Shown: positions 7,648-16,568 of the stretch, piece after piece | Layout of the letters: the number at the start of each line of letters is the position of its first letter | Numbering within the stretch: position 1 is the stretch's first letter | Source of the DNA: Gammaproteobacteria bacterium | Lineage (GTDB): Bacteria > Pseudomonadota > Gammaproteobacteria > Pseudomonadales > Cellvibrionaceae | DNA length: 49,370 bases | Reading direction: 5' to 3' | Assembly: GCA_021151625.1 (NCBI GenBank) | Contig: JAGKWY010000035.1 | Coordinates: 1-49,370 of the forward strand | Position numbers and translations under genes: made by a program | Notes under the pieces: model-generated | Told to the model about the DNA's origin: nothing | Seen by the model: the letters and a program-made list of their open reading frames with translations, nothing else | Database searches by the model: none

Positions 7648-9861
7648 ATGCATTCAGGACAATCCCCTTTGCGTAAATCGGTTGGCGAATCCCATTCAGA
7701 TTCTGTTGACACCGCACCCGCGAACCAACTCTTGACTCGCACACCACTTTTTTCCAGAACACCCAACTTACGCGATGGTGATGAAGCCAGTATGCGTCGC
7801 GTGCTGCGCAACTATTTTCTGGATACTTTCAGCACTTACGAATCTCTGTTTGACTGCCTCGCCAATGATCAGGCGTTTTACACCAAATCGATTTCGCTGC
7901 GTCACCCGCTGATTTTTTATTACGGCCATACCGCCACTTTTTTTGTAAATAAATTAATGCTCACACGCATGATCAGCGAACGCTTGAATCACCGCTTTGA
8001 ATCTATGTTTGCGGTGGGTGTGGATGAAATGAGTTGGGATGACCTCAACGATGCCAACTACCAATGGCCAACACCGGCGGAAGTTAAAGCTTATCGCGAT
8101 CAAGTGCGCGCGCTGGTGCTGGATTTAATCGACAATGCGCCGCTACAACTGCCGGTGGATTGGAATAATCCCTGGTGGGCAATCATCATGGGCATTGAAC
8201 ATGAGCGCATCCATTTGGAGACGTCTTCCGTTTTAATTCGCCAGCATAAATTGGAGTTCGTTAAAAACTCCCCCGCATGGAAACCTAACCGTCTTACCGG
8301 AACTGCACCGCAAAACTCTCTGGTGAGCGTGAGTGCAGGGCAGGTGCGTTTGGCGAAAGATAAAGCAGATCCTTTCTACGGTTGGGACAACGAATACGGT
8401 GTGCATGAGGCCGATGTTCCTGCATTTGAAGCTACCAAATTTTTGGTGAGCAACCAGGAGTTTTTGCAATTTGTTGAAGCCGGCGGTTATCGCAACGCGC
8501 ACAATTGGGAGGAGGAGGGCAAAGGTTGGTTGGGCTTTACCCGCGCGCAACATCCCACATTTTGGGTGAAGAAAACCAACGGTTGGTATTTGCGTTTAAT
8601 GACCGAAGAAGTTCCCATGCCCTGGGATTGGCCGGCAGAAGTGAATTACCATGAAGCTAAAGCCTTTTGCAATTGGAAAAAATCCGAAACCAGTATGGCG
8701 GTGCGTTTGCCCACAGAAGATGAATGGTATCGCCTGTACGACACTGCTGCTTTAATTGAAGTTACTGAGAAGCATGAAGTTGGTGAACAAGCTGCTAATG
8801 CCAATATCCATTTGGATCATGGTGCATCTTCTTGCCCGGTAAATTATTTTGCCCAGGGGGAATTTTTTGATGTGGTGGGTAATGTTTGGCAATGGACGGA
8901 AACACCTATTTATCCTTTTGATGGATTTGAAGTTCACCCCATTTACGATGATTTCACCACGCCCACATTTGACGAGCGTCACAATGTAATTAAAGGCGGC
9001 TCCTGGATTTCCTGCGGTAATGAAAGTTTGCGTTCATCGCGCTACGCATTCCGTCGCCACTTTTTCCAACATGCGGGTTTCCGTTATGTTGTTTCCGGAG
9101 AAATAAAACCCGTGCCCAGCTCCCATTACGAAACCGATAAACTTGTATCCGAATACGCTGAATTCCATTACGGCGATGAATATTTCGGTGTGCCCAATTT
9201 TTCCAAAGCCCTGGTTGATTTGGCAGTAACTGCATTAGTCGACAAACCCAAGCGTAAAGCATTGGATTTAGGTTGCGCCACCGGCCGTGCCAGCTTTGAA
9301 TTGGCAAAATATTTTGATCAAGTCACTGGAGTAGATTTTTCTGCACGTTTTATCAACCTCGGCGTACAACTCGCCAGCGGCGAAACCCTGCGCTACACAC
9401 TTGCCGACGAAGGCGAACTTGTCTCCTATAAATCGCGCTCACTCGCTGATTTAGGTTTGGCAGAAACCAAAGACAAAGTGGAATTCTCTCAAGGCGACGC
9501 CTGCAACCTGAAATCCGTTTTCACCGGCTACGACTTTATCCTCGCCGCCAACTTAATCGATCGCCTTTACAACCCAGCGAAATTTCTCACTGCCATCCAT
9601 GAACGTTTAAACATCGGCGGCATCCTCATGCTTACATCCCCCTACACCTGGCTTGCCGAACATACTCCACGCGAAGACTGGGTAGGCGGCTTCAAAAAAG
9701 ACGGCGAAAGTTTTACTACGTTGGATGGCTTGCATGCGTATTTGGATAAGCATTTTCGCTTAATGCAAAGCCCTCAGGAAGTGCCATTTGTCATTCGTGA
9801 AACAAAACGTAAATTCCAGCATACGCTTTCTGAGGTTACGCTTTGGGAACGAATTAAGTAA
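7648..9861 (+). CDS. ovoA: OvoA: 5-histidylcysteine sulfoxide synthase and 4-mercaptohistidine N1-methyltransferase
   Basis: A 737-residue fusion enzyme for ovothiol A synthesis. It is expected to couple cysteine to the C5 of histidine with O2 and iron, and its C-terminal methyltransferase then methylates the thiolhistidine. Domains in order: DinB-like iron-binding domain (about 35-210) with H94 and the HxxxHxE motif H185/H189/E191; formylglycine-generating-enzyme-like domain (about 235-465, with FFDVVGNVWQWTE and VIKGGSW); class I SAM methyltransferase (about 510-737, glycine-rich ALDLGCATGRA). The length is normal for a full OvoA, in contrast to EgtB, which lacks the methyltransferase. An ATG follows an AGGAG site at 7636-7640. 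No neighbouring gene belongs to the pathway; the beta-lyase step could be served by a PLP enzyme elsewhere. Confidence 0.93.
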   Translation: MHSGQSPLRKSVGESHSDSVDTAPANQLLTRTPLFSRTPNLRDGDEASMRRVLRNYFLDTFSTYESLFDCLANDQAFYTKSISLRHPLIFYYGHTATFFVNKLMLTRMISERLNHRFESMFAVGVDEMSWDDLNDANYQWPTPAEVKAYRDQVRALVLDLIDNAPLQLPVDWNNPWWAIIMGIEHERIHLETSSVLIRQHKLEFVKNSPAWKPNRLTGTAPQNSLVSVSAGQVRLAKDKADPFYGWDNEYGVHEADVPAFEATKFLVSNQEFLQFVEAGGYRNAHNWEEEGKGWLGFTRAQHPTFWVKKTNGWYLRLMTEEVPMPWDWPAEVNYHEAKAFCNWKKSETSMAVRLPTEDEWYRLYDTAALIEVTEKHEVGEQAANANIHLDHGASSCPVNYFAQGEFFDVVGNVWQWTETPIYPFDGFEVHPIYDDFTTPTFDERHNVIKGGSWISCGNESLRSSRYAFRRHFFQHAGFRYVVSGEIKPVPSSHYETDKLVSEYAEFHYGDEYFGVPNFSKALVDLAVTALVDKPKRKALDLGCATGRASFELAKYFDQVTGVDFSARFINLGVQLASGETLRYTLADEGELVSYKSRSLADLGLAETKDKVEFSQGDACNLKSVFTGYDFILAANLIDRLYNPAKFLTAIHERLNIGGILMLTSPYTWLAEHTPREDWVGGFKKDGESFTTLDGLHAYLDKHFRLMQSPQEVPFVIRETKRKFQHTLSEVTLWERIK

Positions 9862-9885
9862 TTATAATTTTCGAGGTTTTTATAT

Positions 9886-9923
9886 AAAACGGCGGTTCGC
9901 AATTTGCGTTCCGCCGTTTTTTT
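9886..9923 (+). terminator. Terminator after ovoA
   Basis: A strong GC-rich stem (AACGGCGG with CCGCCGTT, plus inner pairing of CGCAA with TTGCG) is followed by seven T residues. Confidence 0.85.
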
Positions 9924-10072
9924 ATTCGGTGAAAATTGCCTGTATTGTGATGAGAATTGCTATTAATTAATAATTGATTATGTTTAAATTGATCTGTTTT
10001 GCCCGCAAGGATATTTGGATGATTGTGGCTTAATACGACCTTTATGTTTTTATAATTTCATGGAGATGTACA

Positions 10073-11521
10073 ATGATTAGTAGAAAGTTTTCACTTTGCA
10101 AAATTGCTTTTCTCTTCGCCGCTCTATTTTATTCTCTGCTTTCTGTGGCTGCCCCAAATCGAGTTAATGGTATAGGTATTTCTTATGATGTGTATGACAT
10201 GGGGACCTATACGAGTAAAAAGCCATGGTTTCATTCTTATTATGATGATCCGAATAATAATAGCTGGTATGTGCCCGCGCATAATTTTAAAAATCCTGTC
10301 TATCTATATAACTTGAATCCAAATCTTGTGCATCAACAAATGCAAAATATGCGCACAGCAGGAGTTGATGTTTTGGTGCTTCATATGTCGATGGGGGATT
10401 TGGCGTCTTGTGAAAGGGATGCTTGTCCAAATCCATTCCTTGATGGTATCTGGGGTTACGTAACAGACGTAAGCCAGCAGGCCCTTCGGCCGCAGCAAAA
10501 GCAAAATTTGATTGATATCTTAAATTACGCAACACAAGTAGGTTTTAGGAAAGTTTTTCTTCGGTTTAACGGGAGTCTTCCAAGTGGAACTGTTTGGAAT
10601 GAAGTTCTTTACCAAAAAGAGTGGAACTTTATTGTAAATACCCGTAATGCTGCACATAACGTCTTAAAGAACACTGCAACGCGTTTGATGGTTGATCTTG
10701 GTGGGGAGCAGTTAGGGTTGTATTGCCCTGAAGGGCCGTGCCCAATGGTTAAACAATATGTTCAACGTTTATGGAGTGACTATACAACTACATTTGGCAT
10801 AGCAGATACCGTAGGTTTTTCTGCGATTGCTTGTCCTCACATAGTTACAGAAGGTGTTAAATGGTACGGTGCGGTTAAACCCAATGAGTATGCGTTTAGC
10901 AATTATGTGTGTGACACAATGAGTGCTGGTGATTCTCTCGTGGCATCGTGGAAGGCTCTCGGGGCCGGTGAAACCTCCAAGCCCATCACAATTATAGAGA
11001 CATTTTTTAATAGGCAATCCAGTGCGCAATCATGGAGTACTGCATTGGCAGCGAATCCCGGGTTGCGTGTAGCAGATATTGTTCAGTGGTTAACAATAGG
11101 CAAGACTTGTCCAACTTGTGATGGTAATTTCAATGATGAGGCTGTTGCTGCATTATCGACTACCACTATGGCTTCAAACTATGTGCCGTTGGCTGGTAAG
11201 GCTGCAGTTGATAACCCCAAGCCGTCTGTGCTGAATATTGATGGCTCAAATTGTACTTCCACTTCAGCTGCGCAGTTTTCTACTTGTGCAAAAATCAACG
11301 TTGCATCAGCTGGTACCAATGCTTTGTGGCAGGTATGGGTGGTTATGAACAATCAATCTCGTACTTTAATGAGTTGTGGCTCTGGCCCCTCTGTGCTGAC
11401 AGCTAATTGGATGGCTAAAACATATTACAGTTACAGATTTGATTACTATAAAGTGAGTTCTTGTAGTGCATCACCTGCAATAGGAACACAAACAGCATCA
11501 TCTTATATCTCGTTTAGATAG
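10073..11521 (+). CDS. Secreted TIM-barrel-like protein, putative glycoside hydrolase (paralogue 1)
   Basis: A 482-residue exported protein. Residues 1-27 are a signal peptide (basic start, hydrophobic core, cleavage near VAA/PN). The body (30-370) alternates beta-strand and helix segments as in a TIM barrel. Two glutamates sit at the ends of predicted strands, E212 (VDLGGEQLG) and E309 (ITIIETFFN), in the spacing expected of an acid/base-nucleophile pair of clan A glycoside hydrolases; this is inference and no CAZy family is assigned. The last 109 residues (374-482) form a Cys-containing beta-rich domain nearly identical to that of the next gene. An ATG follows GGAG at 10062-10065. The DNA is more AT-rich than its neighbours. 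Confidence 0.6.
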   Translation: MISRKFSLCKIAFLFAALFYSLLSVAAPNRVNGIGISYDVYDMGTYTSKKPWFHSYYDDPNNNSWYVPAHNFKNPVYLYNLNPNLVHQQMQNMRTAGVDVLVLHMSMGDLASCERDACPNPFLDGIWGYVTDVSQQALRPQQKQNLIDILNYATQVGFRKVFLRFNGSLPSGTVWNEVLYQKEWNFIVNTRNAAHNVLKNTATRLMVDLGGEQLGLYCPEGPCPMVKQYVQRLWSDYTTTFGIADTVGFSAIACPHIVTEGVKWYGAVKPNEYAFSNYVCDTMSAGDSLVASWKALGAGETSKPITIIETFFNRQSSAQSWSTALAANPGLRVADIVQWLTIGKTCPTCDGNFNDEAVAALSTTTMASNYVPLAGKAAVDNPKPSVLNIDGSNCTSTSAAQFSTCAKINVASAGTNALWQVWVVMNNQSRTLMSCGSGPSVLTANWMAKTYYSYRFDYYKVSSCSASPAIGTQTASSYISFR

Positions 11522-11544
11522 GTTCGGTTGTAATTACCCTCTTT

Positions 11545-11582
11545 AAAGAAGCGGAACACATAAAGTGTTCCACTTCTTTTTT
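11545..11582 (+). terminator. Terminator between the two secreted paralogues
   Basis: A long hairpin (AAAGAAG-GGAACAC paired with GTGTTCC-CTTCTTT, one mismatch) with a 5-nt loop is followed by a T tract. It implies that the two paralogues are transcribed separately. Confidence 0.85.
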
Positions 11583-11731
11583 GGTTATACAAAAAAGATG
11601 AGGTTATTTGATGTGTGGCGTTTATTTTTAATATGCGTTAACTATTTTATTTTTTACTCAAAATTTTTTTCTCCGAAATAATTTCGGTATAGAGCATTCA
11701 TTTTCTAGTTGTGGTTTCATGGGGATTTTTA

Positions 11732-13201
11732 ATGAGTATAAAAGTTATCCAAGGTATAAAATTTTTATTTTTACTTTTTTTGTTTTCCTATTCTTTAATT
11801 TCAGCTGCGGTACCAACTCGTGGATTGGGTGTTTCGTACGGCGTGTATGATTTTGGAACTTACTCAAGTAATAAACTTTGGTATGAGGGGCTTTGGAATG
11901 ATCCAAACAATAATAATTGGTATAAACCGGCAAATAATTTTAAACATCCCGTTTATTCGTATCACTTGAATCCAAATTTAGTTCAGCAACAGATGCAAAA
12001 TATGAGAGCCTCAGGTGTTGATGTTCTTGTTCTTGAACTGAAGGTAGGTGATATTGCTTCTTGTGAAAGTAACCCCTGTTACGACGGTGTTTTGGATGGG
12101 GTTTATGGGAATATTGCAGATGCGAGTCAGTCGGCGTTCAGGTCCCAGCAAAAACAGAATCTGATCAGTGTTCTGAATTACGCTATGCAAGTTGGTTTTA
12201 GAAAGGTATTCCTGAGATTTAGCGCTAGCATGCCGACGGGAACCGCGTGGAATGAAGTTTTGTACCAAAAAGAGTGGAATTTAATCGTTGACACACGCAA
12301 TACCGCTCACGAACTCTTAAAAAACAGCGCTACACGTTTGATGGTGGATCTCGGCATTGAACAGTTGGGTTTGTTTTGCGCTCCAGGCGTACCTTGTGCC
12401 TTGGGTAAGCAGCATGCGCAACGTTTATGGTCTGACTACACCACTGTGTTTGGTACCGCTAATACAGTGGGGTTTTCTGCGATTGCGTGCCCTCATATTG
12501 TAGCGGAGGGGATTAAATGGTTCGGCGCTGTCAAACCGGATGAGTACGCATTCAGTAATTATGGTTGCGATTCGCTAAGTGCTGGCGATGCCCTTGTTGC
12601 ATCCTGGAAAGCGTTAGGAGCAAGTGAGGCCGCTAAGCCTATTACGATCATTGAAACTCATTTTAATAGACAGGCTAATGTTCAATCCTGGCTTAGCGCT
12701 TTATCCGCTAATCCCGGGTTGCGAGTGAGTGAACTAGTTGGTTGGTTAACAACGGGAAATGGTCCGGTAAATTGCCCTCCTGACCCAAATCGGACATGTG
12801 ATCAAAATTATAGCCAGGAGGCGGTAGCGTCGTTGTCAACAACAAATATGGTATCCAATTATTTGGCACTGGCGGGTAAGGCTGCTGTTGATAATCCAAA
12901 ACCTTCTGTACTGAATATTGATGGCTCAAATTGCACCTCTACTTCAGCTGCCCAATTTTCTACGTGTGCAAAAATCAATGTTGCATCAGCTGGTACCAAT
13001 GCGTTGTGGCAAGTGTGGGTGGTTATGAACAATCAATCTCGTACTTTGATGAGTTGTGGTTCAGGTCCCTCTGTACTTACGGCTAATTGGATGGCTAAAA
13101 CATATTACAGTTACAGATTTGATTACTATAAGGTGAGTTCTTGTGGTGCATCACCTGCGATAGGAACACAAACAGCATCATCTTATATTTCTTTTAAATA
13201 A
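11732..13201 (+). CDS. Secreted TIM-barrel-like protein, putative glycoside hydrolase (paralogue 2)
   Basis: A 489-residue tandem paralogue of the gene at 10073, roughly 70% identical by eye over the barrel and almost identical over the last 109 residues. It keeps both candidate catalytic glutamates (VDLGIEQLG and ITIIETHFN). I chose the ATG at 11732 over an upstream in-frame GTG at 11711 because the leader TTTCATGGRGAT aligns with that of paralogue 1 and leaves the same distance to the start. The signal peptide covers about 1-25 (cleavage near SAA/VP). An insertion of about 14 residues with extra Cys (near 345-360) distinguishes it. The sugar substrate, if any, cannot be named from sequence. 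Confidence 0.6.
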   Translation: MSIKVIQGIKFLFLLFLFSYSLISAAVPTRGLGVSYGVYDFGTYSSNKLWYEGLWNDPNNNNWYKPANNFKHPVYSYHLNPNLVQQQMQNMRASGVDVLVLELKVGDIASCESNPCYDGVLDGVYGNIADASQSAFRSQQKQNLISVLNYAMQVGFRKVFLRFSASMPTGTAWNEVLYQKEWNLIVDTRNTAHELLKNSATRLMVDLGIEQLGLFCAPGVPCALGKQHAQRLWSDYTTVFGTANTVGFSAIACPHIVAEGIKWFGAVKPDEYAFSNYGCDSLSAGDALVASWKALGASEAAKPITIIETHFNRQANVQSWLSALSANPGLRVSELVGWLTTGNGPVNCPPDPNRTCDQNYSQEAVASLSTTNMVSNYLALAGKAAVDNPKPSVLNIDGSNCTSTSAAQFSTCAKINVASAGTNALWQVWVVMNNQSRTLMSCGSGPSVLTANWMAKTYYSYRFDYYKVSSCGASPAIGTQTASSYISFK

Positions 13202-13221
13202 GTGGGTTTCTAAAATTGTGG

Positions 13222-13254
13222 AAGTTGGGGATAGCCTATGTGCCCCAACTTTTT
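13222..13254 (+). terminator. Terminator after paralogue 2
   Basis: A nine-base-pair stem AAGTTGGGG/CCCCAACTT with a 12-nt loop is followed by T residues. Confidence 0.8.
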
Positions 13255-13300
13255 AATTATAGGTAACTATATAAGGTTTATTCATAAGGAGGGATTTTCT

Positions 13301-13585
13301 ATGTTTATCGTATTGCTCAGCTTTGCAAAAAATAAGCACCTGGCCAGTGAGTTTATGGCAGGTCATAAAAACTGGATTCAGCAAGGGCTGGATGACAAGG
13401 TATTTTTGGTTGTTGGCAGTAAACAACCTGTTCCCGGTGGTTGCATTATCGCGCACGGTTTATCAGCAAATGAACTAGATGCTCGTGTGGCAAAAGATCC
13501 ATTTGTTGAGCAGGAAATCGTTTCTGCAGAAATTATTCAGGTTACGCCTAATCAGCTGGATGATCGGCTCGCATTTCTTCAATAG
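13301..13585 (+). CDS. YciI-like family protein
   Basis: A 94-residue protein of the YCII-related family, a ferredoxin-like alpha/beta fold. The family signature is visible as a start MFIVLLSFA, then H22 in GHKNWIQQG, the central strand VFLVVGSKQPVPGG, and D66/P67 in AKDPFVEQ. These His and Asp positions correspond to the putative active site of YciI proteins, whose reaction is poorly defined. The ATG at 13301 is chosen over an upstream in-frame start at 13238 because AAGGAGGG lies seven bases before it and because family members begin there. Confidence 0.8.
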   Translation: MFIVLLSFAKNKHLASEFMAGHKNWIQQGLDDKVFLVVGSKQPVPGGCIIAHGLSANELDARVAKDPFVEQEIVSAEIIQVTPNQLDDRLAFLQ

Positions 13586-13664
13586 CCAGTCCCTCCTGAC
13601 ATAATTGGGTTTTGATTGGATTTATCATCATTGGAAAAATCATTTAACTATTTAAGGAATCCCG

Positions 13665-13952
13665 ATGCCCATCACCCGCATTAACCATTTCGAAGCAAAA
13701 CCCGGTGCAGAGCAATCACTGTATGAGTTTTTGCAATCTGTCATTGCAACGATTGAAAACTGTTCTGGTTGTCTGGGATGTCAGCTGCTGCGTAGTGTGG
13801 ATAATCCGGCGATTATTGTGATTGTTGAGCAGTGGGTGGATGTGGGGGCGCATCAGCGTGCGGCGAGTGCTATTCCGCCGGAGCAGTTAAAGGCGGCGTT
13901 TGAGTTCTTTGCCAAGCCACCATCTGGCAGTTATTACACCGATGAGAATTGA
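13665..13952 (+). CDS. Antibiotic biosynthesis monooxygenase (ABM) domain protein
   Basis: A 95-residue single-domain protein of the ABM/quinol-monooxygenase type with a dimeric ferredoxin-like fold. Typical elements are the N-terminal strand ITRINHFEAKPGAEQ, the helix LYEFLQSVIATIE, the strand-turn-strand CLGCQLLRSVDNP, and VIVEQWVDVGAHQRA. Members act on quinols or haem, or have unknown roles. It lies 79 bp after the YciI-like gene and 6 bp before the PAP2-like gene, so it probably shares a transcript with the latter. Confidence 0.75.
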   Translation: MPITRINHFEAKPGAEQSLYEFLQSVIATIENCSGCLGCQLLRSVDNPAIIVIVEQWVDVGAHQRAASAIPPEQLKAAFEFFAKPPSGSYYTDEN

Positions 13953-13958
13953 TTTGTT

Positions 13959-14405
13959 ATGAGTTATGAACAGCTGGATGCAATTGCGGATAGCTACATT
14001 CCTGTGTTGCTAATTTTATTTTTGTTGGGCCTTGGCAGAAATGCTTACAGGCTATGGCCTGATTATCGTGCATCGGTCTTTTCATTGTTATATCTGCTGG
14101 GGTTATTGATAATTTCCTATGGCCTGATGTTTTTCGACAATGCAGTGCGCCTGTGGCCAGCTTTGGGATTGGATTACAGTACCCATACTGCGGTGGCGTT
14201 ATCACTTGTGTTTGCGCTTTGTACTTTGTTCCAAAAGCAATGGAAATGGCTTGCTGCATCTATGCTGGCTTATGCAGGGTTGATGTTGTATCAGGAATAC
14301 CATTCGGTATTGGATATTTTATCCACCGGTTTGGTGATCAGTTTGCTTGCACTAGCTTTATATAAAGTTATTGGTCAACGCAGTGCGGTGGTGTTGGTTA
14401 AGTAG
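13959..14405 (+). CDS. Small integral membrane protein with PAP2-like motifs
   Basis: A 148-residue membrane protein with about four hydrophobic segments (near 13-28, 38-57, 75-92 and 98-135). Two motifs recall the PAP2 phosphatase family: YSTHTAVALS (H76, similar to the SGH motif) and YQEYHSVLDILSTG (H115 and D119, the HxxxD motif). The first PAP2 motif (KxxxxxxRP) is not evident and the protein is short, so it may be a diverged or inactive lipid phosphatase. It starts 6 bp after the ABM gene. The PAP2 call is inference. Confidence 0.5.
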   Translation: MSYEQLDAIADSYIPVLLILFLLGLGRNAYRLWPDYRASVFSLLYLLGLLIISYGLMFFDNAVRLWPALGLDYSTHTAVALSLVFALCTLFQKQWKWLAASMLAYAGLMLYQEYHSVLDILSTGLVISLLALALYKVIGQRSAVVLVK

Positions 14406-14416
14406 CCTGCTAACTA

Positions 14417-15316
14417 TTAATGCCTATTTTGCTTTTCCAATTTAATAATTGAATCCAGCAAGTAGGGTTTGTCATGCTCAAAGAATGATGGATCTATGTT
14501 GGTGTTGGGTATATAGAAAATTTTAAGCTTCTTGTTCTTCAGAAGTTTTAAATCGTTGGCGAAGTAATTATTAAATAATTTATCCATCTGCCCATTAGCC
14601 TGGGCTTTTTTCAAGCCGTATTCAATTCGCTCAACCAGTTGCGGTTGATTTTTGGCAACAAAAAAATACATGGGTAGATAGGTGTAAACCGCAAAATTGT
14701 CGATCAGCGTCAGGTCTGGCATCTTTTTTTGATAAGCATTGAGTTCCGGGGTTACCTCAAAAATACTGCGCATAAGCAATTGGAAGCGGTTGGCTTCCAG
14801 CATCGGCAGTAGCGTCGGGTAGGGGCCCCCGTAAACGACCTTAAACCCATTATCCTCCAAAATTTTGTTGGTCGACCAGCCTGAACCCTGGCCGATGCTG
14901 AGTTGTTTCAAATCAGTGAGTGTCTTTACCTGCATAAAATCTGACTGGTTTTTCTTGCTGCCTAAAAACAGGCGATAACTGGATATACCTTTCATTAAGG
15001 GGATGCGTACGGGTAATGCATTCTCCAGCCAGTCCGGGGTTGGCATAGAGACAGCGACAGAAATGCTGGTGCCTTTTTCCAGTTCCAATAAATGCCGCTT
15101 GATAACGCTTTGCTGTTCCTGTTGGATAATCTCGTAAGGGCCGTATTTATCGCTGGAAAGCTCCATGGCTTTGGCGAGCAAGGCATCAGCATAAATACGG
15201 TGTGAGGCCTCCACTTCCATATAAGGAATGACAACCCTGGTAACGGGAAGTTGGGCTTCTGTTGCCAATAACGGCAGGCAGAAAAAGCTAAGCGACAAGG
15301 CAAACAAAAGTTTCAT
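14417..15316 (-). CDS. Periplasmic substrate-binding protein (SBP_bac_3-like)
   Basis: A 299-residue exported protein with a signal peptide at 1-19 (hydrophobic core, cleavage near LLA/TE). The rest looks like a bilobal periplasmic binding protein of family 3. A hinge-type stretch is followed by LTDLKQLSIGQGSGWSTN (the second lobe entry usual for these proteins), then MYFFVAKNQPQLVERIEYGLKKAQANGQMDKLFNNYF, which is the typical C-terminal helix. There is no transporter gene beside it, so it may be an orphan sensor or scavenger. The ligand is unknown. It is convergent with the PAP2-like gene. Confidence 0.72.
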   Translation of the reverse strand: MKLLFALSLSFFCLPLLATEAQLPVTRVVIPYMEVEASHRIYADALLAKAMELSSDKYGPYEIIQQEQQSVIKRHLLELEKGTSISVAVSMPTPDWLENALPVRIPLMKGISSYRLFLGSKKNQSDFMQVKTLTDLKQLSIGQGSGWSTNKILEDNGFKVVYGGPYPTLLPMLEANRFQLLMRSIFEVTPELNAYQKKMPDLTLIDNFAVYTYLPMYFFVAKNQPQLVERIEYGLKKAQANGQMDKLFNNYFANDLKLLKNKKLKIFYIPNTNIDPSFFEHDKPYLLDSIIKLEKQNRH

Positions 15317-15463
15317 AATCTGTTATGGATTGACCTCTTTATCGTCTATTATCGCCCAGCCTGTTGCCTTGGCGATAGTTTTCCCCACCGTTTTATGACC
15401 TGCGGCAAGTTTTGCAGGTTAGTTCACCCGAGTTAAAAACCCGACAAGGAGTAGCATAAAACA

Positions 15464-15919
15464 ATGAATATTGTTATTCGTGAGGCAGTCTTTACCGATT
15501 TGCGGAACCTGGCCGAGTTGTTTGATCTCTACCGCCAGTTCTATGAGCAAGAGCCGGATTTTGAGCTTGCCTACCAGTTCCTCACCAGCCGTTTTAAAAA
15601 TAGCGAGTCTACTATTCTGGTTGCAGAAGATAGTCACTTGGGATTAATCGGTTTTTGCCAGTTATATCCAACCTTCTGCTCGGTTGAAGCTGCTCCGATT
15701 TACTCGCTATACGATTTGTTTGTATTGCCAGATGCAAGAAAACTCGGTGCAGGCCGGCAACTATTGCTGGCCGCTGAGGTTAGGGCACTGGCCGATGGTA
15801 AGGCGCGCCTGGACCTAACCACAGCCAAAACCAATTTGCCTGCGCAAACTTTGTATGAATCCCTCGGTTGGCAGCGCGATGAAATTTTCTACGCGTACAA
15901 CAAACGCCCGAAACACTAG
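15464..15919 (+). CDS. GNAT-family N-acetyltransferase
   Basis: A 151-residue GNAT acetyltransferase. The acetyl-CoA pyrophosphate loop is seen as DARKLGAGRQLL (about 92-103), preceded by the strand YSLYDLFVLP and followed by LDLTTAKTNLPAQTLYESLGW, the usual motif B. Substrate unknown. The ATG has an AAGGAG site 14 bases upstream. A second GNAT gene follows after 39 bp, so the two may be co-transcribed. Confidence 0.88.
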   Translation: MNIVIREAVFTDLRNLAELFDLYRQFYEQEPDFELAYQFLTSRFKNSESTILVAEDSHLGLIGFCQLYPTFCSVEAAPIYSLYDLFVLPDARKLGAGRQLLLAAEVRALADGKARLDLTTAKTNLPAQTLYESLGWQRDEIFYAYNKRPKH

Positions 15920-15958
15920 TTATCAGGATGAATTAATAACTAAGAGCTGAGGTAGTTA

Positions 15959-16492
15959 ATGGAAATCCGTATCGCGCAGGAATCTGATCTGGAATTATTT
16001 TTTCAGTATCTCGATATTCAATTACAAAATAATGGCACAAATGGTATGCCTGTATTCCAGCCTTTAGCGCGAGAAGATTCCAAAATCAGTGAGGCTATTA
16101 AAAATAAGTTTTCAACAGGTGTAAGTAAAACCGTTGGCGAAGAAGGCTGGCGAACGTTGATGTTGGCATTTATTGATCAGAAAATTGTTGGTCATATTGA
16201 TATTCGCCCTTACCCTGATAAGTATTCACAGCATCGTGCGCTCTTGGGAATGGGCGTTGATGCTGGCCATCGCCGCAACGGAATTGGTGAGCAGTTGATT
16301 AAAAGTATGCTCGAATGGATACAGGTAAACACCACAATTGAGCATCTGGATTTAGGTGTAATGTCTGAGAACCTTCCTGCGGTTCGCCTTTATGAAAAGT
16401 TGGGATTTTCACACCTGGGTGAAATTGGCGATAGGTTTCGGTTTGATGGTAAATCCATTTCCGAGACTTTGATGTCGCTGCCTGTACGCTGA
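15959..16492 (+). CDS. GNAT-family N-acetyltransferase
   Basis: A 177-residue GNAT acetyltransferase, possibly of the RimI/RimJ-like side-chain type. It has the strand ALLGMGVDAGHRRNGIGEQLI with the acetyl-CoA loop (about 101-111), followed by LDLGVMSENLPAVRLYEKLGF. It is not closely related to the GNAT just upstream. Substrate unknown. Confidence 0.88.
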   Translation: MEIRIAQESDLELFFQYLDIQLQNNGTNGMPVFQPLAREDSKISEAIKNKFSTGVSKTVGEEGWRTLMLAFIDQKIVGHIDIRPYPDKYSQHRALLGMGVDAGHRRNGIGEQLIKSMLEWIQVNTTIEHLDLGVMSENLPAVRLYEKLGFSHLGEIGDRFRFDGKSISETLMSLPVR

Positions 16493-16568
16493 TCTGTAAA
16501 ATCTTGCCCAATCGTTTTATAGTAGGATTCCTTTCTTGATAAACATTCCCCGGAGCTAACCGGAAATC

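Noticed and set aside
9960..13300. Genomic island or prophage boundary around the AT-rich secreted paralogues
   Set aside because: Composition shifts, but there is no integrase, tRNA, direct-repeat att site or transposase at either edge.
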